Source: Diphasiastrum complanatum (lineage: Eukaryota > Streptophyta > Lycopodiopsida > Lycopodiales > Lycopodiaceae). Taken from it: a DNA stretch of 64,000 nucleotides. The notes under the pieces were generated by a model, which saw only the letters and a list, made by a program, of their open reading frames with translations, ran no database searches and had not been told where the DNA came from. A program made the position numbers and the translations under genes. Every line of letters begins with the position of its first letter. Position 1 is the first letter of the stretch. Shown one piece after another: positions 10,910 to 22,129 of the stretch. The stretch lies in contig CM055096.1 in the NCBI GenBank assembly GCA_029204225.1, forward strand, positions 5,758,931-5,822,930, written 5' to 3'.

Positions 10910-11725
10910 TGTCAGTGCAACATTCTTTTATTATCATTACATTTTACGTGAATGACACACTACTATTTAGCAACATTTTTGAACTTATAAAAGATGCGAA
11001 ATGAATGTTGTCCTCAGAACTTGACATGACAGATCTGGGCGAAACTTACTATTTCTCGGTATTCAAATCTGAAGAGACAAACAAAGATACATTTACAATA
11101 TGCTAATTAGGTGTAATTTGATGAATTGCAAGTTAGCTCACTTGCAAATGAACCCAAGACTCAATTTGTTGAAGAGCCAATGTCCTTAGACAATAAAAGA
11201 GAAGGAGTAGATGCGTGAGTACCCATATCATTTGATAATAGGTTATTTTATGTACGCAATGATTTGTACTAGACCAGACCTAGATTTTGCAATCAATTCT
11301 TTAAGTCAGTATATGGCTAGTCCTAGTATTACTGATTGGAAGGCTCTTATAAGAGTTATGAGATATATTCAAGCTACTACAGACCAATACATTTGTTATG
11401 GAACAGTCGACAATGAAAAATTCAATATACTTAATGATTATTTCGATGCTAGTTGGGTAGGAGATGTAGACACTCATAGATCCACATATGTATCATCTTA
11501 CTCAATGGTGGTCCAATCTCATGGAATAGTCGGAGGCAAACCTCAATAGCTCTATCCTCTATAGAATCAAAGTTCTCAATAAAGAGGTAGGCTTGGAGTA
11601 TTGTCGAATGCAAGACATGACGACATACATTTTTGCAAAGGTGTTGACGATGGATGCACATAATAGATTTTGTACAAAGCTAAATTGGAAGATCAAAGCT
11701 TTCATGGATTCAGATTAAAGGGGAG
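10910..11725 (+). pseudogene. Copia fragment: late RT and RNase H (plus strand)
   Basis: Starts in the RT catalytic region (FYVNDTLLFS, in place of the usual YVDD) and continues through ELDMTDLGETYYF, YAMICTRPDLDFAINSLSQ, WKALIRVMRYIQA and an RNase H segment (DASWVGDVDTHRST). Several stops and frameshifts. Ends at 11717 with a purine-rich AAAGGGGAG tract before the LTR at 11726. Same family as 42005-42665. Gag, protease, integrase and most of RT are absent. The 200 bases to its left (10713-10909) show no feature. Confidence 0.8.
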
Positions 11726-12546
11726 TGTTGGATTATTATTCTTATAATCTGATCTTTAATTTATATCCACTCTTCTATACAATTTCTACATTTTTATTCA
11801 CGTTATTACATAGTTTGCAGAGATACACGAGAAAGGTTAACAATCGGGTTCGACAATGACACAGACTATCGAAGGGGTTGAACAATCGAATGTTAATAGA
11901 ACATATTACCACTTATTTTTAAGCTAACTACTTGCTCTAATCAATGTTAGCAAGTAGTTACCTTGTAACCTAATTGGATAAGTGACAACACAATGTGGCT
12001 AACTACTAATTGCGACTGGGCTAAATTGCTACTCTAATTGTCATTTGGATAAGCCTATTCGACATTTCTAACTAGTATAAATAACTAGTCATTTCTAGTA
12101 TTCTTAGTTCTTATTCTTTCTTTCTTTTCGAGAGAAGTCAATAATCATAAAGTATTGCTAGTATCGTTTCATTGCTAATTAGTAGAAGTACACTAGACAG
12201 AGTCAATTAGAGATTGAGTTAGTTTTGAGTACATGGTTGCATCCGCTATTGTTTTGTGCTCACTATTCATTTAATTTGTACATGCTACCTAGAATTGATT
12301 ATACAGTTTTATTGCAATTAGTATTATCTCAGAATGTACTTTTCTGTTCTATTATAATGTGATTATGTTTTTATACAGTTTTGTCTGAGCTATTAAGTAC
12401 TTTTACACATCAGTACTCACTCTGTTATGTTTTTCTATGAAATCAATCTCATTGATTTTGATAATTTCAAAGTTAGTAGAATTAAATGTAACAATTGTCG
12501 CAATAGTTTTGTTTGAATCTGATAGGCGTAGTCATGCATTAGAAGA
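11726..12546 (+). repeat. 3' LTR of the plus-strand Copia fragment
   Basis: Begins TGTTGGATTATTATTC right after a polypurine tract. Its end, gataggcgtagtcatgcattagaag, is shared with the end of the LTR at 42666-43824, which also starts TGTTGGATTATT. The exact right end is uncertain by about 10 bases. Confidence 0.65.
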
Positions 12547-12559
12547 AGAATATTTATAT

Positions 12560-13010
12560 AGAGCTCGATAGTAGCATCCATAGAGTGCACTCTTTCTCTA
12601 TCGAGTCTTCTTTCCTTCTTCCAACAATAGTTCCAATGCCTTTCATGCACATTTGCCATCCTTGGTCAGGTAGATGATCACGTTCATAAGTGGTCAAGTA
12701 TGAGAAGTACTCACTATGCCTTGTCATGTTAGTGCTTGCTATCCTATCAATCCACCATGGATCATTATCTCCTTCATTAGATAACAAGCTAGAGCACATC
12801 ATAAGAGAATCACAAACATTTTATTCATGCATTGTTGCATTTCTTTCACTATTTTCCTTCTAAAGCATTCACTAGGAAAGTGTCCTTCTATGCCACAATA
12901 AAAACACTTTGTCTTTGACTTATTACTCTTCTTACCATCAAAAGAAGAAACTGGACCGTAATATGTAGTCCCTTTTCAATGCCTCCCCATGGATATAGTT
13001 TTCAAAGGCT
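12560..13010 (-). pseudogene. Copia CCHC-protease fragment
   Basis: On the minus strand: CCHC knuckle CFYCGIEGHFPSEC (about 12870-12911), then SLLSNEGDNDPWWIDR and STNMTRHSEYFSYLTTYE, a protease start in which the catalytic DSG is altered to DRI. Followed by GKMKGIGTIV-like sequence. The left end abuts the LTR at 11726-12546. Part of the segment lies in tandem unit 1, and a near copy is at 14763-15060. Confidence 0.7.
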
Positions 13011-14762
13011 AAAAATAAGGTTTTTGATCTACGTCATTTGTAGTATGGAATTCGTTCTAATAAGGAGAGGATAAATTTATCTAGAAGTGGATATCTAGGC
13101 AACTAAGGTTTCCACCTACCTTAGTACAATATCTAGATGTGGAATGGTGCATCTTTTTAATTTTCTAATTTGTCTTTTGTTTTCTAGTCTTCAATGGCTC
13201 TAGCTTTTGGCTTTTTTTTGGTCTATCTAGGCATCGGTGCTCTAGATCTTCTCTTCTTGAGGTTGATCTTCCCAAGAGAGTATTAAGCCTCAATATGATC
13301 AATATAGAATTTGATTTCAAGGTGAGATCCTTTGTGGATAAAGTGGGCTAGTCAAGCTAGTATGCTTAATCTTGTTAATCAATGCATTTGCTCATGTTAT
13401 CATCTTGATCTCTATGATCTTGATGATCATTGTGAGGCATGGAAGCCTCGGTTTTCTACTTTTTTGGTGCAGCCATCTTCATGCAAATGGACTTTTCAAA
13501 TCCGAGATCAATATCAAGCATGGAGAAGGCATATTGGAATAGTGGCAATTTGGTGGAATCGACAAGAGATTTCTCCAAAAGAGATCTTATCATGGTTATG
13601 GTGAGGATGCTGTTATTATGGATTCTTTGGATGATCTTCAATGAAAATGCCAAACAAACAAAGAATCCACACAAAAAGTTACTTCATCAACATTGAGTAT
13701 TTCAAGTTCAAATGTTCAAATCAAGTTGATAGCTTTTTAGGAGTGTGAAAATAAGAAACCCATCTAACTTGACTATTGGGGTTGATGAAGATTTTCATCT
13801 TGCATGTAGAGTTACAACTTGCAATTGTCAAAATTAGCCATGTAGAAACTCGAGCTACATCTCATGCAATAATGTCTAGTTGTCATATGTGGCATGCATA
13901 TAGATTTAGATTATGAAATGGCCACTATTGGGCTAGTAGAAACTCGAGGTACCATAAATGCAGAGAGTGCTAGTTGTCCAAATTGACATGCAAGGCATGC
14001 AAAAGTTGTCATGTACACATGCAAGTGAAATTGTACTTTGATAGTGTAGATTTGCCAAATGTAGAAAGTAGGTAGATGTAGGTGGATCAACTTGCATGTA
14101 AAGTGATATGTGCTACTATTTTGGTAAATCAGACCTTTAGATGTGGACAAAAGTAGTTGCATGTTAGTACTACCACGAGCTACAAGCATTCCCTATTTGT
14201 AAGTGAGATTTCTCACTATTCTTGATGATGAATCAAACATTGTACCAAATAAATTTTGTAAGCTTGTAATATGATTCTCTCTCTAACTCAAGGAGAGCCT
14301 TTTTCTCATGTAATCAATTTTCATTGTACTTTCTCACACATGTGGAATTTAGTTACTTTTGATTATTTGCATTATGGATTGTGTTCTAGCCTATTAGATT
14401 GTGGATTTTACTCTAAATGAGGTTCATGTGCTATCACAAAGCTTAGAGAAGGTCATTAACACATTGTGGTTTGTTCACACGTGTGGTTTGCTGGTTTTTT
14501 TTCTCTCCTCATGATTTGTCATATGTGATGTATCTCCACTATCAATCCACCAAGCATCAATATTTCCATGATTAGCCAACAAACAAGATGACATGACAAA
14601 AGCATCATTTGAATTTTGCTCATCAACACCATCTTCATCAAGAGTTATATTGGTTTGATTCTCACCTTGATCTCCCTTCTTCTTGAAGCAATCATTAGCA
14701 ATATGTCCTTTGACTCCACAATAGAAACATTTTAGTTTTGACCTATCTTTCTTCTTGCCAAC
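12668..14762. repeat. 2.1-kb tandem duplication, unit 1
   Basis: Begins gtagatgatcacgttcataa and runs to ttcttcttgccaaca; the same order and nearly the same bases recur in 14763-16868. The unit holds a CCHC-protease fragment, about 1.5 kb without known domains (13010-14500; the plus-strand ORF at 13332-13604 matches nothing I know), and a second CCHC-protease fragment. Unit 1 lacks a short piece (about 17 bp near 13155) and 'catagagcatg' near 13345 that unit 2 has. Confidence 0.85.
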
Positions 14763-15060
14763 ATGTAGATGATCACGTTCATAAGTCGTCAAGTATGAGA
14801 AGTACCCATTGTACCTTGTCATGTTAGTGCTTGCTACCCTATCAATCCACCATGGATCATTATCTCCTTCATTAGATAACAAGCTAGAGCACATCATAAG
14901 AGAATCACAAACATTTTGTTCATGCATTGTTGCATTTCTTTCACTATTTTCCTTCTAAAGCATTCACTAGGAAAGTGTCCTTCTATGCCACAATAAAAAC
15001 ACTTTGTCTTTGACTTCTTACTCTTCTTACCATCAAAAGAAGAAACTTGACCATAATATG
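14475..15060 (-). pseudogene. Copia CCHC-protease fragments across the duplication joint
   Basis: Minus strand, right to left: CFYCGIEGHFPSEC (about 15000) and DPWWIDRVASTNMTRYNGYF, then, directly at the joint near 14762, GKKKDRSKLK, CFYCGVKGHIANDC and AWWIDSGDTSHMT. The frame is open across the joint, so the two half-fragments fuse in one 150-codon ORF (14475-14927). This is the head-to-tail junction of the tandem duplication, not a functional gene. The protease keeps DSG in one copy only. Confidence 0.7.
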
Positions 15061-16868
15061 TAGTCCCTTTTCAATGCCTCCCCATGGATATAGTTTTTAG
15101 AGGCTAAAAATAGGGTTTTTGGATCTACGTTGTTTGTAGTATGGAATTCGTTCTAATAAGGGGAGGATAAATTTATCTAGAAGTGGATATCTAGGCAACT
15201 AAGGTTTCCACCTACCTTAGTACAATATCTAGATGTGGAATGGTGCCTAGATTGTGGAGGGAATGCATCTTTTTATTTTTTTAATTTGTCTTTTGTTTTG
15301 TAGTCTTCAATGCCTCTAGCTTTTGGCTTTTTTTTGGTCTATTTAGGCATCAGTGCTCTAGATCTTCTCTTCTTGAGGTTGATCTTCCCAAGGGAGTATT
15401 AAGCCTCAGTATGATCAAGATAGAATTTGATTTCAAGGTTAGATCCTTTGTGGATAAAGTTCATAGAGCATGGACTAGTCAAGCTAGTATGCTTAATCTT
15501 GTTAATCAATGCATTTGCTCATGTTATGATCTTGATGATCATTGTGAGGCATGGAAGCCTCGGTTTTCTACTTTTTTGGTGCAGCCATCTTCATGCAAAT
15601 GGACTTTTCAAATCCGAGATCAATATCAAGCATGGAGAAGGCATATTGGAATAGTGGCAATTTGGTGGAATCGACTAGAGATTTCTCCAAAAGAGATCTT
15701 ATCATGGTTATGGTGAGGATGCTGTTATTATGGATTCTTTGGATGATCTTCAATGAAAATGCCAAACAAACAAAGAATCCACACAAAAAGTTACTTTATC
15801 AACATTGAGTATTTCAAGTTCAAATGTTCAAATCAAGTTGATAGCTTTTTAGAAGGAGTGTGAAAATAAAAAACCCATCTAACTTGACTATTGGGGTTCA
15901 TGATTTTCATCTTGCATGTAGAGTTACAACTTGCAATTGTCAAAATTAGCCTTGTAGAAACTCGAGCTACATCTCATGCAATAATGTCTAGTTGTCATAT
16001 GTGGCATGCGTGTAGATTTAGATTATAAAATGGCCACTATTGGGCTAGTAGAAATTCGAGGTACCATAAATGCATAGAGTGCTAGTTGTCCAAAGTGACA
16101 TGCAAGGCATGCAAGAGTTGTCATGTACGCATGCAAGTGAAATTGTACTTTAGTAGTCTAGATTTGCCACATGTAGAAAGTAGGTAGATGTAGGTGGATC
16201 AACTTGCATGTAAAGTGATATGTGTTACTATTTTGGTAGATTAGACCTTTAGATGTGGACAAAAGTAGTTGCATGTTAGTACTACCACGAGCTACAAGCA
16301 TTCCCTATTTATGTAAGTGAGATTTCTCACTATTCTTGATGATGAATCAAACATTGTACCAAATGCATGTCTTGTAATATGATTTTCTCTCTAACTCAAG
16401 GAGAGCCTTTTTCTCATGTAATCAATTTTCATTGTACTTTCCCACACATGTGAAATTTAGTTACTTTTGATTATTTGCATTATGGATTGTGTTCTAGCCT
16501 ATTAGATTGTGGATTTTACTCTAAATGAGGTTCATGTGCTATCACAAAGCTTAGGGAAGGTCATTAATACATTGTTGTTTGTTCACACGTGTGGTTTGCT
16601 AGTTTTTTTCCTCTCCTCATGATATGTCATATGTGATGTATCTCCACTATCAATCCACCAAGCATCAGTATTTCCATGATTAGCCAACAAGCAAGATGAC
16701 ATATCAAAAGCATCATTTGAATTTTGTTCATCAACACCATCTTCATCAAGAGTTATATTGGTTTGATTCTCACCTTGATCTCCCTTCTTCTTGAAGCAAT
16801 CACTAGCAATATGTCCTTTGACTCCACAATAGAAACATTTTAGTTTTGACCTATCTTTCTTCTTGCCA
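14763..16868. repeat. 2.1-kb tandem duplication, unit 2
   Basis: Second copy of 12668-14762, head to tail with no spacer. Ends at ttcttcttgccaaca (about 16868), after which the ancestral gag sequence continues to the right. Unit 2 therefore shows the original right context, and unit 1 the original left context. Confidence 0.85.
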
Positions 16869-17017
16869 ACAAAATTAGAAGGATCACCTTGATTTTGCCC
16901 TTTGACATTTGCTTTTGCATTTGCCCTTGAACTTGCCTTTGATGAACATAGCTTTCTCCTCTCCAACTTGAGATGTAGTAGAAGCTCCTCCTCTTGATAG
17001 AAGCCTAAACTCCTCAT
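16600..17017 (-). pseudogene. Copia gag-protease fragment
   Basis: Minus strand: LGFYQEEELLLHLKLERRKL, a basic stretch, QGDPSNFVGKKKDRSK, CCHC knuckle CFYCGVKGHIASDC and the protease start WWIDSGDTSHMT. It is cut after the protease start, where the 1.5-kb unknown sequence of the tandem unit begins, and upstream at about 17030, where gag gives way to the palindrome/poly-A region. This is the parent of the copy at 14500-14760. Confidence 0.75.
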
Positions 17018-17063
17018 TCACCAAAACCGGCAACCGGCCGGTAAAAATGAACTGGAGAACATG

Positions 17064-17188
17064 CCACATGGACGTCGGAATCTGACGTCCACGTGGAAAA
17101 AAAACTTGAAAAAAAAACAATTTTTTTTTTTTTTTTTTTACGTTTTTTTTTTCCTGCCACGTGGATGTCGGAATCGACGTCCACGTAG
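17064..17188. repeat. Two near-perfect palindromes with ACGTG cores and poly-A/T arms
   Basis: 17064-17096 reads from ccacatggacgtc to gacgtccacgtgg around the centre ggaatct; 17157-17188 reads ccacgtggatgtcg to cgacgtccacgtag. Each half carries GACGT and CACGTG-like cores. They are followed by long A or T runs (aaaaaaaacttgaaaaaaaaa and similar), and a third half-site lies near 17246-17258 (ccacgtccacatgg). They could be a promoter array, or hairpins of a small inverted-repeat element. Confidence 0.6.
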
Positions 17189-17189
17189 A

Positions 17190-18327
17190 AAAAAAAAACT
17201 TGAAAAAGAAAACGAAAAAAAAAAAATTCTCTTTTTTTTTTTCTACCACGTCCACATGGCAAAAAGAAAACCATGGCAAAAACCAAACATACTCCAATCG
17301 ACAAGAATTCGAAATGCATACGAAGAATAAATGATTACGAAAAATGACATAGATGAAACGAACCAAAAATAGATAAAGCCATACCTATTTCTGAGTGCAT
17401 ATGCATGTAGCCGAAAAGCGAAGAAGTGCTAGTCATGAATGCTTCAATTGATTCTACTAAGTTTGTCACTTTGCTTTTGTCCTTTGCTAGGACAGAACTG
17501 CTCTCAACTAGAACATCCATCAGGGCTCCCATTGACAATAAATCAGTGAGTTCTCAATGGTCGTTGATAGAGCAGCTTTAGACAACAGTTGCAAGCTCCC
17601 TTTTCATGGTCGTGAAGGCTCAGTTAGCTGAGTTTCTGATCTGACAACTAGCTTAGTGATGGCTTTCCTTCATATCTAATACTCATAGGCGTAGTGAAGG
17701 CTTGCAAAGTAGTAGCAACGATGGTCAGATGTATTATAGAGGTAGCGATGTTAATAATCACATCTCTCAACTCTCTTTTGGAAATCAACAATAATCTTTC
17801 AGTATTTTGGAAGTCAACGTTCAATTCCTCAACGGCTATAATGTGATTGAATGGTTAGATGGCTCACTCATCCTGCAACGATGGTAGGCCAGCTCTCTAA
17901 ATATCTTGCAAGGAAAATTGGGTTCTAACTCACAGAGCAAAGATAATTAAGCATCCCATAGCCAAGATATCTCAAGCTTCCAACGGAGATAGTGAATCAA
18001 TGGCACTCTTCAAAGTTCATTTTGAGTTTTGATTTTTGATTTTCAGCAGAAATGTCATCATACCGAGCACGCTTCACTAGATTTCTCTAGCTGCTATCTC
18101 ATTTTACATGTATCATGCAACGATGGATTACCTTTTATGGCAATTGGTAGCTCGACAGGACAAAGGTAACCTCCTTATCGGTCTTTTCATGTGTTAGTGT
18201 TAGAGATGTCATGAGAAACCAAAGCAGATCGGCCTATTTACTTATATTCTATATTTAAAACCAAAATTGGTAGATAGCAGCTAGTACCCATTTATTGCTT
18301 GCAAATAGCTGGCATGGGAGAGTCAGA
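17190..18327. other. Mostly non-coding; possible gag remnant
   Basis: No intact ORF. Around 17790-17860 the plus strand gives short runs recalling a Copia Gag start (FWKS.F.., ..NG.MAHSS), but stops and shifts prevent a firm call. The region leads up to the START-like gene. A possible 3' splice site (ttgcttgcaaatag) sits at about 18297-18310, just before the conserved part of that gene. Confidence 0.3.
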
Positions 18328-18786
18328 ATGGAAATCGTAGCGACAATCGAAAAAGTGTGGGCTATTGGATCTGACTTCTGCGGCTTGACCACATGGATAC
18401 CTACGATGGAGTTCTGCCATAGTATAGAAGGAAAGAAACAAACGCCAGGGTGCATGAGATATGCTGGTGGGCACGCCTTCCCACGGACAGACGGACAGAA
18501 ATCATGGGCTAAAGAACGCCTGCTCTCAATAGATAACACCAACTTATCCTACTCCTACGTCATGGAGGATGGAAGCATGGGGTTGAACGGCTACATTGCA
18601 AAGTTCCAGCTCTTTGAGGGCAAAAATTCAGACACCACTTTGGTCGATTGGTCTTTCGAGATGGATCCAAGCACAGCAGGCAACAGGGATGAAGTAATCG
18701 GAAAGCAGATCGCGTTCCTGAGCGCGGCGGTGAAGAGGCTGGAGATTAATATTGCTGCCAGCACGCTGGAAATTAGTGCTCTCTGA
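18328..18786 (+). CDS. Lachrymatory-factor-synthase-like START/Bet v 1-fold protein
   Basis: 152 codons from the first in-frame ATG to TGA at 18784-18786, uninterrupted. Family landmarks in order: WAIGSDFCGLTTWIPT, CHSIEG, PGCMRYAGG, WAKERLLSID, LSYSYVMEDG, GYIAKFQLFE, DTTLVDWSFEMDP and a C-terminal amphipathic helix (IGKQIAFLSAAVKRLE). These match plant SRPBCC proteins annotated as lachrymatory-factor synthase-like or polyketide-cyclase/PYL-like, which bind small hydrophobic ligands in an internal cavity. The frame is open upstream to a stop at 18271-18273 and encodes NSWHGRVR, which looks like the family's first strand (W.GRV). The true start may therefore lie in an upstream exon, or translation begins here with a clipped first strand. 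No other family gene nearby. Confidence 0.85.
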   Translation: MEIVATIEKVWAIGSDFCGLTTWIPTMEFCHSIEGKKQTPGCMRYAGGHAFPRTDGQKSWAKERLLSIDNTNLSYSYVMEDGSMGLNGYIAKFQLFEGKNSDTTLVDWSFEMDPSTAGNRDEVIGKQIAFLSAAVKRLEINIAASTLEISAL

Positions 18787-19525
18787 GTTTATCATGCATT
18801 TTTGATAGAACTGTCAATTCTATAGCCAGCCATCTGCATGCCTGTAGTCATTCCAAGACAATACAAGCGCGTGTTTATTGTCCTCCAAAGGGAAAGGCCT
18901 GCGAAATTAGATTAATAAGTTCAGAAACACTACATTGAACAACGCAAAACTACAGCAAAATTGTAATGAAGATTTCCCTTATATTCAGATTTCTGATTTA
19001 ATTTATGCTCACACAGCAACCTATCCCTGTTTTCGTCAAAAAAAAACATATGCATTAAACGACTGCTAGTTTTTTTTTTCTCTTGTTAATGGCTGCTGAT
19101 TTTGAGGAAAGCTGCAGTCGAGCATTAATGTTGCAGTACAGAATGAATGATCTCCGTGGGTTTCTGTGCTCATGCCACAGAGTTGCAACCAAGTTATAAA
19201 ATTCTATATGCTCAGATCATGAATTCTGCTTCCCGAACTCTCTGGTCTCAAAGCACACATGAGAGAAGGGATTTTTTAAAACATGAACAGGCCTAGTTTT
19301 GGGCAGTTTCTTTTGGGCAGATTCTACTGAAATTTGTTGGGGCCAGAACTAGAGCCAAAGCCGACCTCAATTTACCCCTTTTGATTTGGCTCTTGCATAA
19401 TCCCTTTTCACATTAAGAGGCCCTCAAGCCAAGGGTTAAAGTTAGACTGATGATGTGGTTGTCTTTCCATCATCGGTGATTGTTCTTACTTCGAGGATCT
19501 TACAATCTAATACTAGCCTGTCTTC
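18787..19525 (+). other. 3' flank of the START-like gene
   Basis: No ORF. Contains AT-rich stretches and an aataagttc motif near 18912 that might serve polyadenylation. Otherwise nothing recognised; I see no LTR or TIR. Confidence 0.35.
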
Positions 19526-20815
19526 TTGTCTCTGCTTTCCATTTTGCCTTACTGCCTATGCATTCCTCATGTTGTTTTAAACCTGGGGTCATCTTTACCT
19601 GTTAATATGGTTCCTCAAGAATCTTCTCATCCTTTGCAACTCCCGGATTTCAAACCTCTTGCTCGGCGTGGAGAAAAGAGACCTGCTTCATCTTCAGACC
19701 ATCCTTCCAGTGCCTCCCCTTCATGTGCGCGTCGTGAAGCCCATCATGATGTTGCGGATTCCTTGCTTGTTTCCTTTGGCCAGGTGGTGCCATACTGTCT
19801 GCCCCATCTTCGCCACCAGCTTTCTTCCTCTCTTTCAGTTTCTCAGCTTTCTCCTTCTTCCTCTTCTCGCCTCCGAGTTCCATGTGCGGGCTGTGGTTGC
19901 CTTTATGTGCAAGGTGCCGGTCTTTTGCGCCATCAAAACGCTTGCTCTGCTTTTCGTCAATAGCTCGCATTTACCAATGTCGACCTTGCACCTCATCCTG
20001 CTCCCTCTTTGCCTCCTTGGACCTGGATTCGCTCCCTTGATATTTTGACCGCTTTTCACTTAGGTTTTCCTCGTCCTCGTTTCTATGCACACATACCCTT
20101 TGCCTTGCGCTTAGACGTCCAGAGAGCTTTGTCCTTGCCTTTGTCTCGACTGGCTTCCAACCCTTATGATACCGCAGCTTGGCATGCCTTTTTGCTTTTT
20201 CCTCTCTGGTGTTTGACTTTACCTCCTCGGGGTGGTGATGCTGGTCACAGGGAATCTCGCAACATGATTCGTCGCTTTATGTCAGGAGATTGGGAGAATT
20301 TGCAAGAAGAGCATTTCCTTCGTTGTCATGCGCTTGCTGCTCAGCGGGATTCTACTTCGGATGGTATTTCTATACCCCCTGTTCATCGTCGGTTGCGTCA
20401 TTGTGTTTTACTTGGGCAAGTGGGTGAGTATTCTCGTGCAACTCGTGCTCTAGCTCCTACAAGTATAACTACTCCTTCTGTTGCCACCCTTCAGGCTTTG
20501 GAGCTTCTTCATCCACGGGCAAATGACTGTCTTCCCTCTTTTGTTGAGGACTTTGAACCTGATTCCAATTTGCAGCTCTCAGAATCTCATTTTCTTAATG
20601 CTTTTTTACGCAGCCCTCATCTATCAACTAGCGGTCCTTCTGGTATGGTTTTCGAGCATCTTCGTAACTGTTTTTCTCCTGATGTTCTGCTAGCGGATTT
20701 GGTTTGCTCTTTCAAGTTTGCTCTTCCGTAGCTTGTGGGCGTATTCCTCTTTCTATTGCTCGTATTTTTGGTGTTGCTCGTTTGATAGCCTTGGATAAGC
20801 CTGGTGGCTTCTAAT
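19526..20815 (+). pseudogene. Non-LTR-type reverse transcriptase ORF, 5' part
   Basis: Two overlapping frames. The first holds a zinc finger (CAGCGCLYVQGAGLLRHQNA, then C) after a Ser/Pro-rich stretch. The second (20009-20731) reads RRLRHCVLLGQVGEYSRATR, LQALELLHP and LNAFLRSPHLSTSGPSGMVF, the lead-in to RT motifs in a family of plant and algal non-LTR retroelements. A frameshift near 20725 leads to RIPLSIARIFGVARLIALDK. It stops at 20815, where AT-rich DNA begins, so the catalytic YxDD palm and any endonuclease are missing. GC content is clearly higher than in the surroundings. Confidence 0.65.
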
Positions 20816-21460
20816 TTAAAAATTATATTGTTTGCTAAAAAAATTACGATATGAATATTTGTAATATTAAATTTTTATTTTATTTGTAGAAATATAAAAT
20901 ACTAATAATGAGTACTTTGAAAATGGTACAAAATATACAAAATTTAATTTTAAAATAGTTACTATCTTAAGAAATCTATATTAACATATATTTTCAAAAA
21001 ACAATTTGTTAAAATCTTTAATTTTCTTAAAATAATAATTGAGCACATCAATGAATCAACTATGTGCATAATTGATAAATATTTCAATAAGTAGTTTTAC
21101 CACACCAATAAATTTATAATTTATTGAATGATTCTTTGCTCTTTTAGAAAATATTTTTAGTAGTATTATTTGCAAAAATAGTTTTTTAAAAATTTAAATT
21201 ATTTTTGCAATCTTTCTATGAAAACGAGTAGAATTAAAAATTTGATACTTAAATTACATTCACTATTTTCATTCACAAGAATTAATTGAAATATAAAAAA
21301 TGCAAAATTTTAAAGAACTAGATATTAAAAAATAGTATGTTAAAAGCTTTCAAATAAATAACAATAAAAAAATTTCAAATGCTTTTCAACAAGTGGAGTA
21401 ATCACGACACCTGTATCCTATACAACAATAGTATATACAAGGATATTATAAACTTAAACT
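20816..21460. other. AT-rich spacer
   Basis: Very AT-rich, with no ORF of note; many 'aaaatttt' words. The sharp switch from the GC-richer RT at 20815 marks the truncation edge of that element. Nothing else seen. Confidence 0.5.
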
Positions 21461-21469
21461 AAAGGCTTC

Positions 21470-22060
21470 CTCTAGGGCTTTATTAATTCTGCTTGAGCTT
21501 CTTCAAGCTCCTTGGTCTTCTGGGACAATTCTAACTTAATTTATTGGAGCTCCTCATCCCTCTAGATAAAGTCTGTCCGCATTGTGTCGTATTTGCTCCC
21601 CAGCTTCCTTGAAACTTTTTTCAGATTCACAAAATGTTGGATGGATGTCTGGGTGTCTGCTAGCAATGTCCCGAAGGTCTTCGTATACAGCTCTTCATCC
21701 AGTAATGCTGGCTCAATGTCATCATCTTCTTCCTGTTGGATATTAGAAATCTCTTGGTCTTCTTGTTTTGGCTCTGGTTGGATATCATCCTACATTTGGT
21801 CTTGTTCAGCAACAATCTCTGTGTCTTCTTCTACCTCTTCCTCTAGTTCTTGGACTCTTTATGTGCTGAAAGTGGCTTGTATTGAGATGATGGAGAGGAC
21901 ATCCTTACTGGACTCACATTCTGTTGTGTTGATGATGAAGACGCAATTTCAGTAGATGTCGCCTTTGATGTTCTCATCTGAGAGTCGCCCTTGATGGAAG
22001 GAGCTAACTATGGCAGGACCGGTGCAATTCTGATGTCCTCCTGCACATACAAGATTCCAG
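21470..22060 (-). pseudogene. Decayed acidic coiled-coil protein, unidentified
   Basis: Minus-strand translation gives, with frameshifts, a Ser/Thr/Pro stretch (TSTEIASSSSTQQNVSPVR), a run of Glu/Asp (ELEEEVEEDTE, QQEEDDDIEPALL) and a helix-rich part (LYTKTFGTLLADTQTSIQHF, ELSQKTKELEEAQAEL). Several internal stops. Antisense of the Ser-rich plus-strand ORF at 21584-21955, which is a shadow. The layout resembles some retroelement Gag-like or structural proteins, but I cannot name a family. Confidence 0.4.
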
Positions 22061-22129
22061 CATGCATGCATAGTATACCAATCTGCAGACCTAGCTTAGA
22101 GAGTTGTTATCCTAATATTGAAGGTACAG

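Noticed and set aside
16884-17366. Lys/Phe-rich ORFs across the poly-A/T region (both strands)
   Set aside because: Low-complexity translation of homopolymer runs.
19650-20059. Minus-strand Lys/Glu-rich ORFs at 19650-19970 and 19835-20059
   Set aside because: Antisense shadows of the Ser/Leu-rich zinc-finger RT frame.
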